From Virgibacillus profundi (GTDB taxonomy: Bacteria; Bacillota; Bacilli; Bacillales; Amphibacillaceae): a stretch of DNA of 64,000 nucleotides. Position 1 is the first letter of the stretch, and each line of letters begins with the position of its first letter. The stretch covers positions 62,001-126,000 of the forward strand of contig NZ_NPOA01000007.1 of assembly GCF_002287375.1 (NCBI RefSeq). The letters are read 5' to 3'. A program made the position numbers and the translations under genes. The notes below the pieces were generated by a model. The model worked only from the letters and a program-made list of their open reading frames with translations, searched no databases and was not told where the DNA came from. Positions 45,318 to 54,764 of this stretch are shown here, piece by piece.

Positions 45318-46049
45318 TTAATTAATTTCCTTTTTTTCTGCTACCTTTGTTTTATGGTATGGTTTGATGTTTCGATATACAACATAATTTCTATTTAAAT
45401 ATTTTAAAGGTAAACTAAATACGTGAACCAATCTTGTGAAAGGCCAAATAGCAAATAGGACAAAGGCAAGGGAAACATGCAGTTTAAACCCAATAGGTGC
45501 CTGAGCCATCGCTAAAACCATACCTTCTGATGGTCGTAATGTTAAAATTTCTCTTAACCATGGGCCAATTGTTACCCTATAATCAAATGATCCACCTGTT
45601 GCTGTATACCCTGCCGTATTTGTGAAACCAACCAGAACAACGATACCAAGCATGATTAGCGCAACATAATCACTAACAGAACTGTTTTTAACAATTCTCT
45701 TAACTGCTACCCGTCGTAAAAAGAGAAAGAATCCTCCTATTACTACTGCTAATCCTGCTAAACCGCCAAACCAAATAGCGCCAAAATGGTACATATCATC
45801 GGTTATACCAATTGTATCAAACCATAATTTAGGTATGAGCAGTCCTCCAACATGGCCAAAAAACACAAAGATTATTCCCCAATGAAATACAGTGCTCCCA
45901 AATCTCAATCTTTTTTGTTCAAGAAATTGACTTGATTTCGCAGTCCAGCCAAACTGGTCCGTATTATATCTATAAATATGTCCCAGTATAAAGATGGTTA
46001 ATGAAATATAGGGAAATATAATCCAGAGAAATATATCAAGGTTTGTCAT
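45318..46049 (-). CDS. narI: Respiratory nitrate reductase gamma subunit NarI
   Basis: A 243-residue membrane cytochrome b with five predicted helices. It takes electrons from menaquinol through two b haems, with histidines in VFHWGIIFVFFGHVGG near residue 55 and LHVSLAFVLF near 187. N terminus LDIFLWIIFPYISLTIFILGH is family-typical. The gene lies 20 bases after narJ. Length is slightly above the usual 223-225 because of a charged C-terminal tail. Confidence 0.95.
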   Translation of the reverse strand: MTNLDIFLWIIFPYISLTIFILGHIYRYNTDQFGWTAKSSQFLEQKRLRFGSTVFHWGIIFVFFGHVGGLLIPKLWFDTIGITDDMYHFGAIWFGGLAGLAVVIGGFFLFLRRVAVKRIVKNSSVSDYVALIMLGIVVLVGFTNTAGYTATGGSFDYRVTIGPWLREILTLRPSEGMVLAMAQAPIGFKLHVSLAFVLFAIWPFTRLVHVFSLPLKYLNRNYVVYRNIKPYHKTKVAEKKEIN

Positions 46050-46069
46050 GAAGCCCCAACCCTTTCAAT

Positions 46070-46603
46070 TTAAGATACTTTTGCGTTTCTCATCATTTCA
46101 TTTGAAATTTCAATTGTAGCCTTTAGTAGAAAATGATAGTCGCTATCATTTTCTACTAAATCCTGATCCAATTTTAATATTGATTTTGCATGTAATTTCA
46201 ACATTCTTTGTACATACTTATCTTCAGCTGCTGACAAAAACTCCAAAATCATTGGTAAATAATCTGGAAGCTCTTCTGTCTCGGTTTCCAGGTTGGAATC
46301 TGTGACAAGCTGGCGTAATTTCACCAAAGCCTCTCCACGTTCCCGCGAATCCTTAAATACATTATAAGTTAGATATAATGTTGTGATGCCATGAAAGTCG
46401 AATGTTTTTACATACCTTTCACACAGCTGATCAAATGGTGTAGATTCCAGATAATACATAAATGATGTTAGATAAGCATTTGCAGTTGGGTTTTCGATTG
46501 TTGCAATTTCACTTTTTATCTCAGGCAGAAAGTCATACCATTCTTTTTGTGGATATTGTAAAAAAATGGATGTTATTTTATACACCTTTTGGTGAGCTTT
46601 CAT
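46070..46603 (-). CDS. narJ: Nitrate reductase assembly chaperone NarJ
   Basis: A 177-residue helical chaperone (TorD/NarJ fold) needed for insertion of molybdenum cofactor into NarG and membrane attachment of NarGH. Recognised by ITSIFLQYPQKEWYDFLPEI at the start, FDFHGITTLYLTY near 70 and LPDYLPMILEF near 110. Its start overlaps the end of narH by 26 bases, indicating translational coupling. Confidence 0.92.
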   Translation of the reverse strand: MKAHQKVYKITSIFLQYPQKEWYDFLPEIKSEIATIENPTANAYLTSFMYYLESTPFDQLCERYVKTFDFHGITTLYLTYNVFKDSRERGEALVKLRQLVTDSNLETETEELPDYLPMILEFLSAAEDKYVQRMLKLHAKSILKLDQDLVENDSDYHFLLKATIEISNEMMRNAKVS

Positions 46604-48125
46604 CTAATTCCCTCCAAAATCCACTTTCATAGTATTCCAATGGATCAGCTTCTTGTCCCCCACCCATACAGCTGCGGCATGCTTCCATAAATTCAAAACC
46701 AGCATTACCTTGGTGTGAAAACATATCACCTGAATCCTCACGGTGTGATTTAGGGATAACATAACGATCTTCATATTTTGCAATTGCAGAAAGCTGATAC
46801 ATTTCCTCTGCTACCTCTTCCGTCATGCCGGCAGCCTCTAGAATGGAATGATCAAACGGCTTATTAAGCTGAACCGCACGCATATATGTACGCATAGCAA
46901 CAAGCTTCCGAAGTACCTTTTTAATCACACCGGTATCGCCCGCTGTAAATAAACTTGCCAAATAATCAATCGGGATCCGGAATTGGTTGATCGTTGGAAA
47001 TATAACATCAGGGCTTAATGAATCAACCTGTCCACCTAAAGCATTCATAAAAGGACTTAGTGGTGGAATATACCATACCATTGGCATTGTTCTGTATTCA
47101 GGATGTAAGGGTAAAGCAATTTTCTGTTCAACAGCTAATTTATAAACCGGTGACTTTTGTGCAGCTTCTATCCAGTCCTCAGGAATTCCTTGTTTAACTG
47201 CTTCTTTTTGTATAACAGGGTCGAAAGGGTCTAAGAATGTACCTAATTGAGCCTCATATAAATCTTTTTCATCTTCAACCGATGCAGCTTCAAGCACTTT
47301 ATCAGCATCGTATAACACAATACCAATATAACGTAGGCGACCAACACAGGTTTCAGAACAAATAGTAGGTTGACCATTTTCAATTCTTGGGAAACAAAAC
47401 GTACATTTTTCCGCTTTATTTGTTTTCCAGTTAAAGTAAACCTTTTTATATGGGCAGCCTGTCATACAAAAACGCCAGCTGCGACAGGAATCCTGATCTA
47501 CCAGTACAATACCATCCTCTTCTCTTTTATACATTGCCCCGGAAGGACAAGATGATACACAGGATGGATTTTGACAATGTTCACAAATACGCGGTAAATA
47601 CATCATAAATGTTTCTTCAAATTCAAATTTGATTTGTTCATCCAAATTACGCATATTGGGATCATTTTTTCCCGTTTCATGAGCACCTGCCAGGTCATCC
47701 TCCCAGTTGGGTCCCCATGTAATATCCATATATTCCCCGGTTAATTGGGACTTTGGACGTGCTACAGGCTGATGATCTTTTTCAGGACTATTTACTAAAT
47801 TTTCATAGTCATATGTCCAAGGCTCATAGTAGTCATCAATTTCTACTAAATCTTTATTATAGAAAATGTTGATAAGTTTGCTGAACTTTCCACCGGCTTT
47901 TAATTCCAGTTTTCCATTTTTTAAGTGCCATCCACCTTTTTTCTCGTCATTATTTTCCCATTCTTTCGGATAGCCTACACCAGGTTTAGTTTCCACATTA
48001 TTCCAATACATATACTCAGTTCCGGGGCGGTTTGTCCAAGTATTGCTACAAGTTACACTACATGTATGACAGCCGATACATTTGTCAAGATTCATCACCA
48101 TTCCAAATTGTGCTTTAATCTTCAA
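46578..48125 (-). CDS. narH: Nitrate reductase beta subunit NarH
   Basis: A 515-residue iron-sulfur subunit carrying four clusters that pass electrons from NarI to NarG. Cysteine motifs are CIGCHTCSVTC near residue 16, CEHCQNPSCVSSCPSG near 183, CRSWRFCMTGCPYKK near 218 (tryptophan in place of one cysteine, the 3Fe-4S site) and CTFCFPRIENGQPTICSETC near 245. Full length. The start overlaps narG by 11 bases. Confidence 0.96.
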   Translation of the reverse strand: MKIKAQFGMVMNLDKCIGCHTCSVTCSNTWTNRPGTEYMYWNNVETKPGVGYPKEWENNDEKKGGWHLKNGKLELKAGGKFSKLINIFYNKDLVEIDDYYEPWTYDYENLVNSPEKDHQPVARPKSQLTGEYMDITWGPNWEDDLAGAHETGKNDPNMRNLDEQIKFEFEETFMMYLPRICEHCQNPSCVSSCPSGAMYKREEDGIVLVDQDSCRSWRFCMTGCPYKKVYFNWKTNKAEKCTFCFPRIENGQPTICSETCVGRLRYIGIVLYDADKVLEAASVEDEKDLYEAQLGTFLDPFDPVIQKEAVKQGIPEDWIEAAQKSPVYKLAVEQKIALPLHPEYRTMPMVWYIPPLSPFMNALGGQVDSLSPDVIFPTINQFRIPIDYLASLFTAGDTGVIKKVLRKLVAMRTYMRAVQLNKPFDHSILEAAGMTEEVAEEMYQLSAIAKYEDRYVIPKSHREDSGDMFSHQGNAGFEFMEACRSCMGGGQEADPLEYYESGFWRELDESSPKGV

Positions 48126-51100
48126 GCCAATCCACCTCTTCCCTTTCCATTTTTCGAATAATTACTTGTTCATCACGCTGATTTCCTGTTGGTCCATAAT
48201 AATTAAAGCCATAGCTGAGCTGTGCATATCCTCCAATCATTTGTGTTGGTTTTATATGAATACGTGTTGGACTATTAAATGTCCCGCCACGTGTTTTCGT
48301 AATTTTTGATCCAGGAACATTTATTAATCGATCCTGCACATGATACATATAAACAATTCCGCTTGGTATTCTGTGACTCACAACGGCTCTTGCTACGACA
48401 ACGCCATTACGATTGTACATTTCTATCCAATCATTATCTTTAATATGAACTGATTCTGCATCATCATTGTTTAACCATACATGCGGTCCACCTCTGAATA
48501 ATGTCAGCATCGGCAGTGTGTCACCATATGTTGAGTGATACGACCACTTAAAGTGTGGTGTTAAATAACGCAATGTTATTTCATTTTCAACTGTGTCCGG
48601 TTTTCTGTCCCCACTTTGAAATGTCAGCTTCTGAAGTGGAGGCTTGAATGTAGGTAACTCTTCACCAAACTCAAGCATCACATCATGATCAAGATAAAAG
48701 GATTGTCTTCCTGTCAAAGTTCTAAATGGGATCATGCGTTCAATATTTGTTGTGAAATTTTTATAACGTCTGTTTCCGGTTGCTGATCCGCTAAAGACCG
48801 GTGAGGACAGTACTTGTCTTGGCTGTGTTGTTATATCATTAAATGAAAGTCTTTCCTCAGATCGTTCAATAACCAGATCTGTCAGGTTTTCTTGTCCGGA
48901 TTTATTTTCCAGAGCCTTCCAGGCCTTCATTGCCAATGATCCGTTTGTTGTACTTGATAACGTTAAAATTGATTCGGCAGCCTGTCTGTCTGTATCCAGG
49001 CTTGGTAATCCTTTAATATGTTTGGTCCGTTTATTTGTCCCCGATAGTTTTTTCAGTAGATCATATTCTTCCTCAGCATTCCATGATATTCCCTTGGCGC
49101 CAATTTGACCACGTGCTTTATCGCCCAGGGAAATGAACTTTTCATAGACTTTTGTAAATTCCCGTTCGACTACCTGGATTTTAGGGAAGTTAACTCCTGG
49201 TACAGGTTCGAATTCACCATATTTCCAGTCTGGAATTGTTCCATATGCCTGTTGAATTTCATCCTTTGTATCATGTAATAGTGGTGATGTGACAACATCC
49301 TTAATAGGATCCGGGAAATAGGTTTCAGCCATCTCAGAAAACTTCTTAGCTAACGATTTAAATGCATTCCAGTCAGATCTTGATTCCCATGGTGTTGATA
49401 TTGCCGGATTAAAAGGATGAACAAATGGATGCATATCCGTACTTGATAAATCATGTTTTTCATACCATGTTGCTGCAGGTAAAACTATATCCGAATATAA
49501 ACCGGTTCCACTCATACGGAAATCATAATTTATAAGTAAATCCAGTTTCCCTTCAGGTACTTCCTCAATCCATTTGATCTCATTTGTGTTCTTTTCTTCT
49601 TCCTGTTCACTCAATGTTCCTTCATGGGTTCCGAGTAAATGTTTTAAGAAGTATTCATGCCCTTTCGCTGAACTTCCAATAAGATTGGCACGCCATACAA
49701 ATAGAAGTTTTGGAAAGTTATTTGGATCCCCAGGATTATCAATAGCAAACTCCATATCACCCGATTTTATCTGTTCAACAATAGATTGAACAACCTCTTC
49801 GTTTGATTTATCTCCAACTAATTTTGTAGAGTTTTTATCAAACTGTGGGTAAGATGGCAACCACCCCAGCCTTGCTGCAAGTGAATTATAATCTCCTAAA
49901 TGCTCATAGCGGCCTTTTTTGGTTAATGGTGATATTAATTGATCTACCTTTTGGTCATCATATCGCCATTGTTCAGTTGCAAAATAGAAAAAGGATGTCC
50001 CGGCATGAAGTCGTGCAGGTATGCCCCAATCTTTAGCCATAGCGACAGTTTGGAAACCTTCAAGAGGTCTAACTTTTTCCTGTCCTACATAATGAGCCCA
50101 ACCACCACCATTTACTCCTTCACAGCCTGTTAACAGAACCATATTTAAAATGGCCCGGTAAATCATATCAGAGTGGTACCAATGATTAATTCCGGATCCC
50201 ATTATAATCATAGAACGCCCATTGGAATCAATTGCATTTTGCGCAAACTCTCTGGCAATCTGTGCAACATCTCCAGCAGGTACTCCACTTAGCTTTTCCT
50301 GCCAGGCTGGAGTGAATGGTGCATTTTCATCCTCATAAGTGATTTTATCCTCACCAGGCAAATCTCTGGTTACACCACAATTCGCCAGCATTAAATCAAA
50401 TACTGTGGTTATATATTGCTCTTTTCCATCAATTGTGAGTTTTTTAACTGGAACTTTACGCTTGTATATCTTACGTTCAGCAGCCATAAACTCCGGAAAA
50501 CTTACATCAACCACTTCATCAGAGTGATCAATTAGCGATAAAACCGGGTCTATCTCACCAAGCTGGTTGTCGGTGTCACGTAAATGCAAATTCCAGGTTT
50601 TATTATCTTCCCATCGATGACCAATGGTTCCATCAGGTACAGCATAGGATCCGGTGTTTTCATCAAATACTACTGTTTTCCAATCGGCATTTGATATTTC
50701 CATACCAAGTTTCTCGGCGCGTAGAAATTTCCCTGATCGTAAATTCTCTCCATCCTGATCCAGGGTGATTAAGAATGGAAGATCCGTATATTTCTTAACA
50801 TAATCATTGAAATAAGGTGTTTCCTGATCAACATAATATTCCTTTAAAATTACATGTGTCATTGCCATTCCCAGTGCTGCATCCATCCCTGCTTGTACTG
50901 GCAGCCAGTTGTCTGCAAATTTCACGTATTCCGCGTAATCAGGTGCAACTGCAACAACTTTTGTTCCTTTATACCTGGCTTCTACCATAAAATGCGAATC
51001 CGGTGTACGAGTTTGTGGCAGATTTGATCCCCAAACTAATAGATAACTTGAATTATACCAATCCGAACTTTCCGGAACGTCCGTTTGCTCTCCCCAAACT

Positions 51101-51795
51101 TGTGGAGATGCCGGTGGTAAATCTGCATACCAATCGTAAAAACTTAAAAGTGAACCACCTATCAGATTTAAAAATCGTGCTCCACTTGAGTAACTAACCA
51201 TTGACATGGCAGGAATCGGCGAAAAACCAAAAATTCTGTCAGGTCCTTCTTTTTGGATAGTGTGAATAATGGATGAAGAAATAAGTGTATTAATTTCCTC
51301 CCATGTTGTTCGAACAAAGCCACCTTTACCGCGGGCTGATTTGTAACGCTGTGATTTTACTGGATCTTCTGCAATACTTTTCCATGCTTTTACAGGGTCC
51401 CTTTGTTCGGCCAATGCTGCTGACCAAATTTTCAATAATGATGATCGAATGTAAGGATAACGCACTCGATGCGGACTATACGTATACCAGGAAAAGCTTG
51501 CACCCCTCGGACAGCCTCTCGGTTCATATTCTGGCATATCGGGTCCAGTGGAAGGGTAATCTGTCTGTTGTGTTTCCCATGCAATAATTCCGTCTTTGAC
51601 ATGGACCTTCCAGCTGCACGAACCTGTACAGTTAACACCATGAGTTGTCCGAACAACCTTATCATGCTGCCATCTGCTCCGATATACTTTTTCTGTTTTA
51701 CGATCCTGTGGTGATCGTTCGTATTGATCATTTAGTTTTTCTGATTTACCAAAATAAGATAATCTTTTCCATAAAGGGGTAGATGGTTTTTTCAT
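48115..51795 (-). CDS. narG: Nitrate reductase alpha subunit NarG
   Basis: A 1226-residue catalytic subunit holding molybdo-bis-MGD and a 4Fe-4S cluster; it reduces nitrate to nitrite on the cytoplasmic face. The cluster motif is H-x3-C-x3-C in HGVNCTGSCSW near residue 49, and the region near 230 (YNSSYLLVWGSNLPQTRTPD) holds cofactor contacts. No Tat signal, as expected for this orientation. The open frame reaches 51882, but ATG at 51795 has GGAGGTG six bases ahead and begins at the family start. An Fnr palindrome lies 114 bases upstream. Confidence 0.95.
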   Translation of the reverse strand: MKKPSTPLWKRLSYFGKSEKLNDQYERSPQDRKTEKVYRSRWQHDKVVRTTHGVNCTGSCSWKVHVKDGIIAWETQQTDYPSTGPDMPEYEPRGCPRGASFSWYTYSPHRVRYPYIRSSLLKIWSAALAEQRDPVKAWKSIAEDPVKSQRYKSARGKGGFVRTTWEEINTLISSSIIHTIQKEGPDRIFGFSPIPAMSMVSYSSGARFLNLIGGSLLSFYDWYADLPPASPQVWGEQTDVPESSDWYNSSYLLVWGSNLPQTRTPDSHFMVEARYKGTKVVAVAPDYAEYVKFADNWLPVQAGMDAALGMAMTHVILKEYYVDQETPYFNDYVKKYTDLPFLITLDQDGENLRSGKFLRAEKLGMEISNADWKTVVFDENTGSYAVPDGTIGHRWEDNKTWNLHLRDTDNQLGEIDPVLSLIDHSDEVVDVSFPEFMAAERKIYKRKVPVKKLTIDGKEQYITTVFDLMLANCGVTRDLPGEDKITYEDENAPFTPAWQEKLSGVPAGDVAQIAREFAQNAIDSNGRSMIIMGSGINHWYHSDMIYRAILNMVLLTGCEGVNGGGWAHYVGQEKVRPLEGFQTVAMAKDWGIPARLHAGTSFFYFATEQWRYDDQKVDQLISPLTKKGRYEHLGDYNSLAARLGWLPSYPQFDKNSTKLVGDKSNEEVVQSIVEQIKSGDMEFAIDNPGDPNNFPKLLFVWRANLIGSSAKGHEYFLKHLLGTHEGTLSEQEEEKNTNEIKWIEEVPEGKLDLLINYDFRMSGTGLYSDIVLPAATWYEKHDLSSTDMHPFVHPFNPAISTPWESRSDWNAFKSLAKKFSEMAETYFPDPIKDVVTSPLLHDTKDEIQQAYGTIPDWKYGEFEPVPGVNFPKIQVVEREFTKVYEKFISLGDKARGQIGAKGISWNAEEEYDLLKKLSGTNKRTKHIKGLPSLDTDRQAAESILTLSSTTNGSLAMKAWKALENKSGQENLTDLVIERSEERLSFNDITTQPRQVLSSPVFSGSATGNRRYKNFTTNIERMIPFRTLTGRQSFYLDHDVMLEFGEELPTFKPPLQKLTFQSGDRKPDTVENEITLRYLTPHFKWSYHSTYGDTLPMLTLFRGGPHVWLNNDDAESVHIKDNDWIEMYNRNGVVVARAVVSHRIPSGIVYMYHVQDRLINVPGSKITKTRGGTFNSPTRIHIKPTQMIGGYAQLSYGFNYYGPTGNQRDEQVIIRKMEREEVDWLED

Positions 51796-51908
51796 TTGGC
51801 ACCTCCAGTAATTCAGCTTAATTACTATAATTTTGAAAATATATATTATTTTTAGGATAACATGTATAATTATGTACCACAAACAATTTATGGAAAAATT
51901 AGAATTGG

Positions 51909-51924
51909 TGTGATATTTATCACA
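51909..51924 (-). promoter_or_regulatory. Fnr box for narGHJI
   Basis: TGTGATATTTATCACA fits the Bacillus Fnr consensus TGTGA-N6-TCACA exactly and extends to GGTGTGA...TCACACC. It predicts anaerobic activation of narG. The neighbouring plus-strand TnpB gene starts 270 bases away, so narG is the likely target. Confidence 0.85.
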
Positions 51925-52131
51925 CCCTGCTTAAAAACATCATAATTTAAGGTTTACTATTCAAAGCATGTCCAATTTTAGGGATTTTATCATCTTAAGA
52001 AGACCCCTTCCTCAGGGAATGAGTCAACAGCTGAAGAATCGCAAAGGGGATGAATCGCTCCTCCAACGGAGACAATTTTTCCAGGCCATTACACTTCACC
52101 AATTCTAATTGTACCAATTGCAAGTTCGCTC

Positions 52132-52159
52132 TTGACTAGAACGTATATTCCGGTATAAT
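52132..52159 (+). promoter_or_regulatory. Promoter of the tnpB-like gene
   Basis: TTGACT (52132-52137), 16 bases, TATAAT (52154-52159), 31 bases before the ATG; AAGAAGGGG lies eight bases ahead of the ATG. Confidence 0.7.
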
Positions 52160-52190
52160 GGAACTAAATAATTAAGAAGGGGCATGCGGA

Positions 52191-53897
52191 ATGAGTACAA
52201 AAACCTATTTCTCCAATCGAATCTATAAACATACGCTTCCGAATGAATTTGTCATTACTATTTCAAATGCTCTCTCCGCTTTTAACCGGGCCAAACATTT
52301 TGTATTCAACTCCCTTGTCAAAGAAAAAAGATCTGGCAAGCAAAAGCGTGACAAATCACTCCATCTTATTACAAAAGAAAAATTCCAATTAGATGACTAC
52401 TACGCAAATAGTGCCGTCCAAGCCGCAAATGCTCAAATGAAAAGCTTAGACGAATTGAAAAAACTTTACATAGGAAACAAAAAAGCACAAATCAAAGCCA
52501 CCAAAAAGAAGCTTAAAAAAGACCGCTCCAGACTCACCGCCATAAGAAAAATCAAAACATCCTTCACCAAAGACAATCCTAACTTTCCAAAGCGTGCAAA
52601 AGAACAAAAAATAGGCAACTATTATGCTGTATGTTTCAAGAAACAAACAGATATCTATTATCACGCATATGAATTTGAACATAACTACCTTGATCCAAAT
52701 ATTAAAGAATTAAAAACTAGAATCGGCTTTTTGACTTCCAAGTTGAATAGATTGGAAGAAGAACTAAAACAGTTGGAAACTGGCGTACCAAGTGCCGTAT
52801 TTGGGTCGAAAAAATTGTTTAAATCACAATATACGAAAGAACACTACTTTAATGACCATGAAACTTGGCAAAAAAATTGGAAACATGCCCGGCATAATAA
52901 AATGGTTATTTCAGGTCGGAAAGATGCCTCTGCAGGGAATTTTGTTTTCAACTATGATATAGAAGATAAAAAGCTACATTTTAAAACACCAGATAGAAGC
53001 TTCGTCTATGTTGAAGATGTGCTATTTCCCTATGGGCAAGATCAAATTGAGTCCGCTATTAAAACACAAATGAATTCTAAGGATAAAAAGAAACATGGCG
53101 AACCGTTTGCCTGGGCTGTGGAGGACTATGGTGATTACTATATTTTTAAGTGTATGATCGATGTAGAATCGGGGACACAAGTAAGCTACTCCAAGTCAGA
53201 AGGGGTTATTGGTGTTGATTGTAATGTCGATCACTTTGCTATCGCACAAATTAATGCAAAAGGGCAGCTGCTTTCATCTCATGTGATGCCAATTGATATT
53301 CAGAACAAAAAATCAGGTCAAATCACAAAAATTATGGAAGCAGAGGCAATTGGAATCGTGAATATTGCTTTAAAAGTGAACAAACCGATTGCATTGGAAA
53401 AGCTAAATACAACCATTTCGAAGGTATCCAATCCATACGGAAACAAAAAAGCGAATCGCAAAATGTCTATGTTTGCTTATAAAAAAATGATAACCGCCAT
53501 CAAGGTTAGAGCAGAAAAAATGGGGGTAGCTGTTTTTGATGTGAACCCTGCCTATACAAGCCAAATCGGTAAAATAAAATATATGAAACGACTTGGAATT
53601 TCGATTCATGAAGCAGCAAGTTTCGTCATTGCCAGAAGAGCATTAGGATTTAAAGAAAAACTTCCACCAGTGTTGCGTGCACTATTACCGGAGAAGATAA
53701 TAGGTGCGCATCACTGGGTGCAGTGGAGGTTTGTTTCCAAACACCTGAAAGGAATCCGCACACATACATTTTACCTTTCAGAGTTTTTTGACGCAGATAA
53801 GTTTCGCCAGACTGGTGAACTCTTTGTTCCAGGGGCTTTGACAGACTTGGAACAAAAAAGATTATCGAAATTGAAAAGCAGGAAATCCGTCCCTTAG
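52191..53897 (+). CDS. tnpB: TnpB-related protein lacking the zinc ribbon
   Basis: A 568-residue protein of the TnpB/OrfB (COG0675) superfamily, longer than classic TnpB (about 400). The RuvC-like core is visible: GVIGVDCNVDHFAIAQ near residue 340 (first Asp), KPIALEKLNTTIS near 400 (Glu) and FDVNPAYTSQIGK near 447. In ordinary TnpB the TSQ is followed by CxxC zinc-ribbon cysteines and D-x-N-A-A; here there are none, and SIHEAASFVIARR stands in that place. Known TnpB proteins are RNA-guided DNA nucleases; whether this branch cuts DNA is unknown. N terminus is basic and helical. No tnpA is nearby. Confidence 0.85.
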   Translation: MSTKTYFSNRIYKHTLPNEFVITISNALSAFNRAKHFVFNSLVKEKRSGKQKRDKSLHLITKEKFQLDDYYANSAVQAANAQMKSLDELKKLYIGNKKAQIKATKKKLKKDRSRLTAIRKIKTSFTKDNPNFPKRAKEQKIGNYYAVCFKKQTDIYYHAYEFEHNYLDPNIKELKTRIGFLTSKLNRLEEELKQLETGVPSAVFGSKKLFKSQYTKEHYFNDHETWQKNWKHARHNKMVISGRKDASAGNFVFNYDIEDKKLHFKTPDRSFVYVEDVLFPYGQDQIESAIKTQMNSKDKKKHGEPFAWAVEDYGDYYIFKCMIDVESGTQVSYSKSEGVIGVDCNVDHFAIAQINAKGQLLSSHVMPIDIQNKKSGQITKIMEAEAIGIVNIALKVNKPIALEKLNTTISKVSNPYGNKKANRKMSMFAYKKMITAIKVRAEKMGVAVFDVNPAYTSQIGKIKYMKRLGISIHEAASFVIARRALGFKEKLPPVLRALLPEKIIGAHHWVQWRFVSKHLKGIRTHTFYLSEFFDADKFRQTGELFVPGALTDLEQKRLSKLKSRKSVP

Positions 53898-53943
53898 TTG
53901 AACAGGAACGGTCATGCAGCGATGTATGTCTGATGATTTCAGA

Positions 53944-53995
53944 ACCCCCCACTTCAAGAAAAGTGATTTTCTTTTATAAGTGGCGGGTAGTTCAA
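53944..53995 (+). ncRNA. Possible omega-RNA 3' end / transposon right-end hairpin
   Basis: CCCCCCACTT (from 53945) pairs with AAGTGGCGGG, and inside it AGAAAA pairs with TTTTCT, giving a nested hairpin. It is followed by TAGTTCAA. In related elements the guide RNA scaffold ends at this right end and the next bases act as the guide; here the guide would start at 53996 (TGTAAGAATATGG). The role is inferred by analogy. Confidence 0.45.
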
Positions 53996-54070
53996 TGTAA
54001 GAATATGGTTTTTTATAATAGAATAAGGGATATATAATATAATAAAGCAATTACAAGAGGTGATTTTCAA

Positions 54071-54340
54071 ATGAATAAACATTTAACAATCAGTGGTCGG
54101 GTACAAGGTGTGGGATTTAGATATACTGCACAGATGAAAGCTAAAGAACACCATCTGGTCGGATGGGTACGCAATAAAATGGATGGTACAGTTGAAATGG
54201 AGGTTGAAGGAACAAAACAGCAGCTGGATTCCTTTTTAAATGAGTTAAAATCAGGCCTGAATCGATTCATTCAAGTAGAAAATATTGAGGAATTTATTTC
54301 AGATGAGGACAAAGGATATAATAATTTTTCAATAAAATAA
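54071..54340 (+). CDS. acyP: Acylphosphatase
   Basis: An 89-residue enzyme that hydrolyses acyl phosphates. The active-site loop GRVQGVGFRYTAQMKA near residue 9 holds the arginine, and VGWVRNKMDGTVEMEVEG near residue 34 contains the catalytic asparagine. ATG follows AGAGGTGATTTT. Small single-gene transcript ending at a shared terminator. Confidence 0.93.
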   Translation: MNKHLTISGRVQGVGFRYTAQMKAKEHHLVGWVRNKMDGTVEMEVEGTKQQLDSFLNELKSGLNRFIQVENIEEFISDEDKGYNNFSIK

Positions 54341-54375
54341 AGCCGCTGACCTGTTGGGTGAGCGGCTGCTTTTTA
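54341..54375. terminator. Bidirectional terminator between acyP and the ferredoxin gene
   Basis: Stem AGCCGCTgACC/GGTgAGCGGCT with a small loop and GCTTTTT after it; it serves both convergent genes. Confidence 0.85.
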
Positions 54376-54612
54376 GTTCTCTTCGAAAAACTTACGATTT
54401 AAAGCGATATATTCATTTTCTTCCTCTGGTACTTCGTCTTCCATATATATTGCTTCAACAGGACACACAGCTTCACATGCCCCACAATCAATACAGATAT
54501 CCGGATCTATATAGAACATATCTTTTCCTTCTTCTATACAATCAACAGGACAAACTTCTACACATTCCCCTGATTTTTCATCTTTACAAGGTGATGTAAT
54601 CACAAAAGCCAA
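54373..54612 (-). CDS. Ferredoxin, 3Fe-4S/4Fe-4S (7Fe) type
   Basis: A 79-residue ferredoxin. Cysteines lie in SPCKDEKSGECVEVCPVDC (residues 9-20) and CIDCGACEAVCPVEA (residues 40-51), the spacing of Bacillus 7Fe ferredoxins with an acidic C-terminal tail. It carries electrons in the cytoplasm; partner not known. TTG start at 54612 with AAGGAGGGG seven bases upstream. Confidence 0.9.
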   Translation of the reverse strand: MAFVITSPCKDEKSGECVEVCPVDCIEEGKDMFYIDPDICIDCGACEAVCPVEAIYMEDEVPEEENEYIALNRKFFEEN

Positions 54613-54764
54613 GGTAAATCCCCTCCTTCAAAATTCGTACAATAAATATTCGATTATCTTTGCTTTATTCACTGCTATTATAACGCATTTAAGCAAAAAA
54701 ATAAAAGGTTCATCTTTTTATATTTTAATCATATTATTTATTATCGTAACTTAAGGGAGAGAAT

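Larger units (their letters stand above)
51998..53995 (+). mobile_element. IS200/IS605-group (IS1341-like) element with tnpB only
   Basis: The element contains one TnpB-like gene and no tnpA transposase. The left non-coding part (about 51998-52115) has dyads such as CCCCTT...AAGGGG and CTCC...GGAG. The right end is the long hairpin 53944-53989 followed by TTCAA at 53991-53995, the kind of end seen in IS608-like elements. There are no terminal inverted repeats or target duplications, as expected for this group. The left edge is approximate. It lies between narG and acyP, just upstream of the nar control region. Confidence 0.65.
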
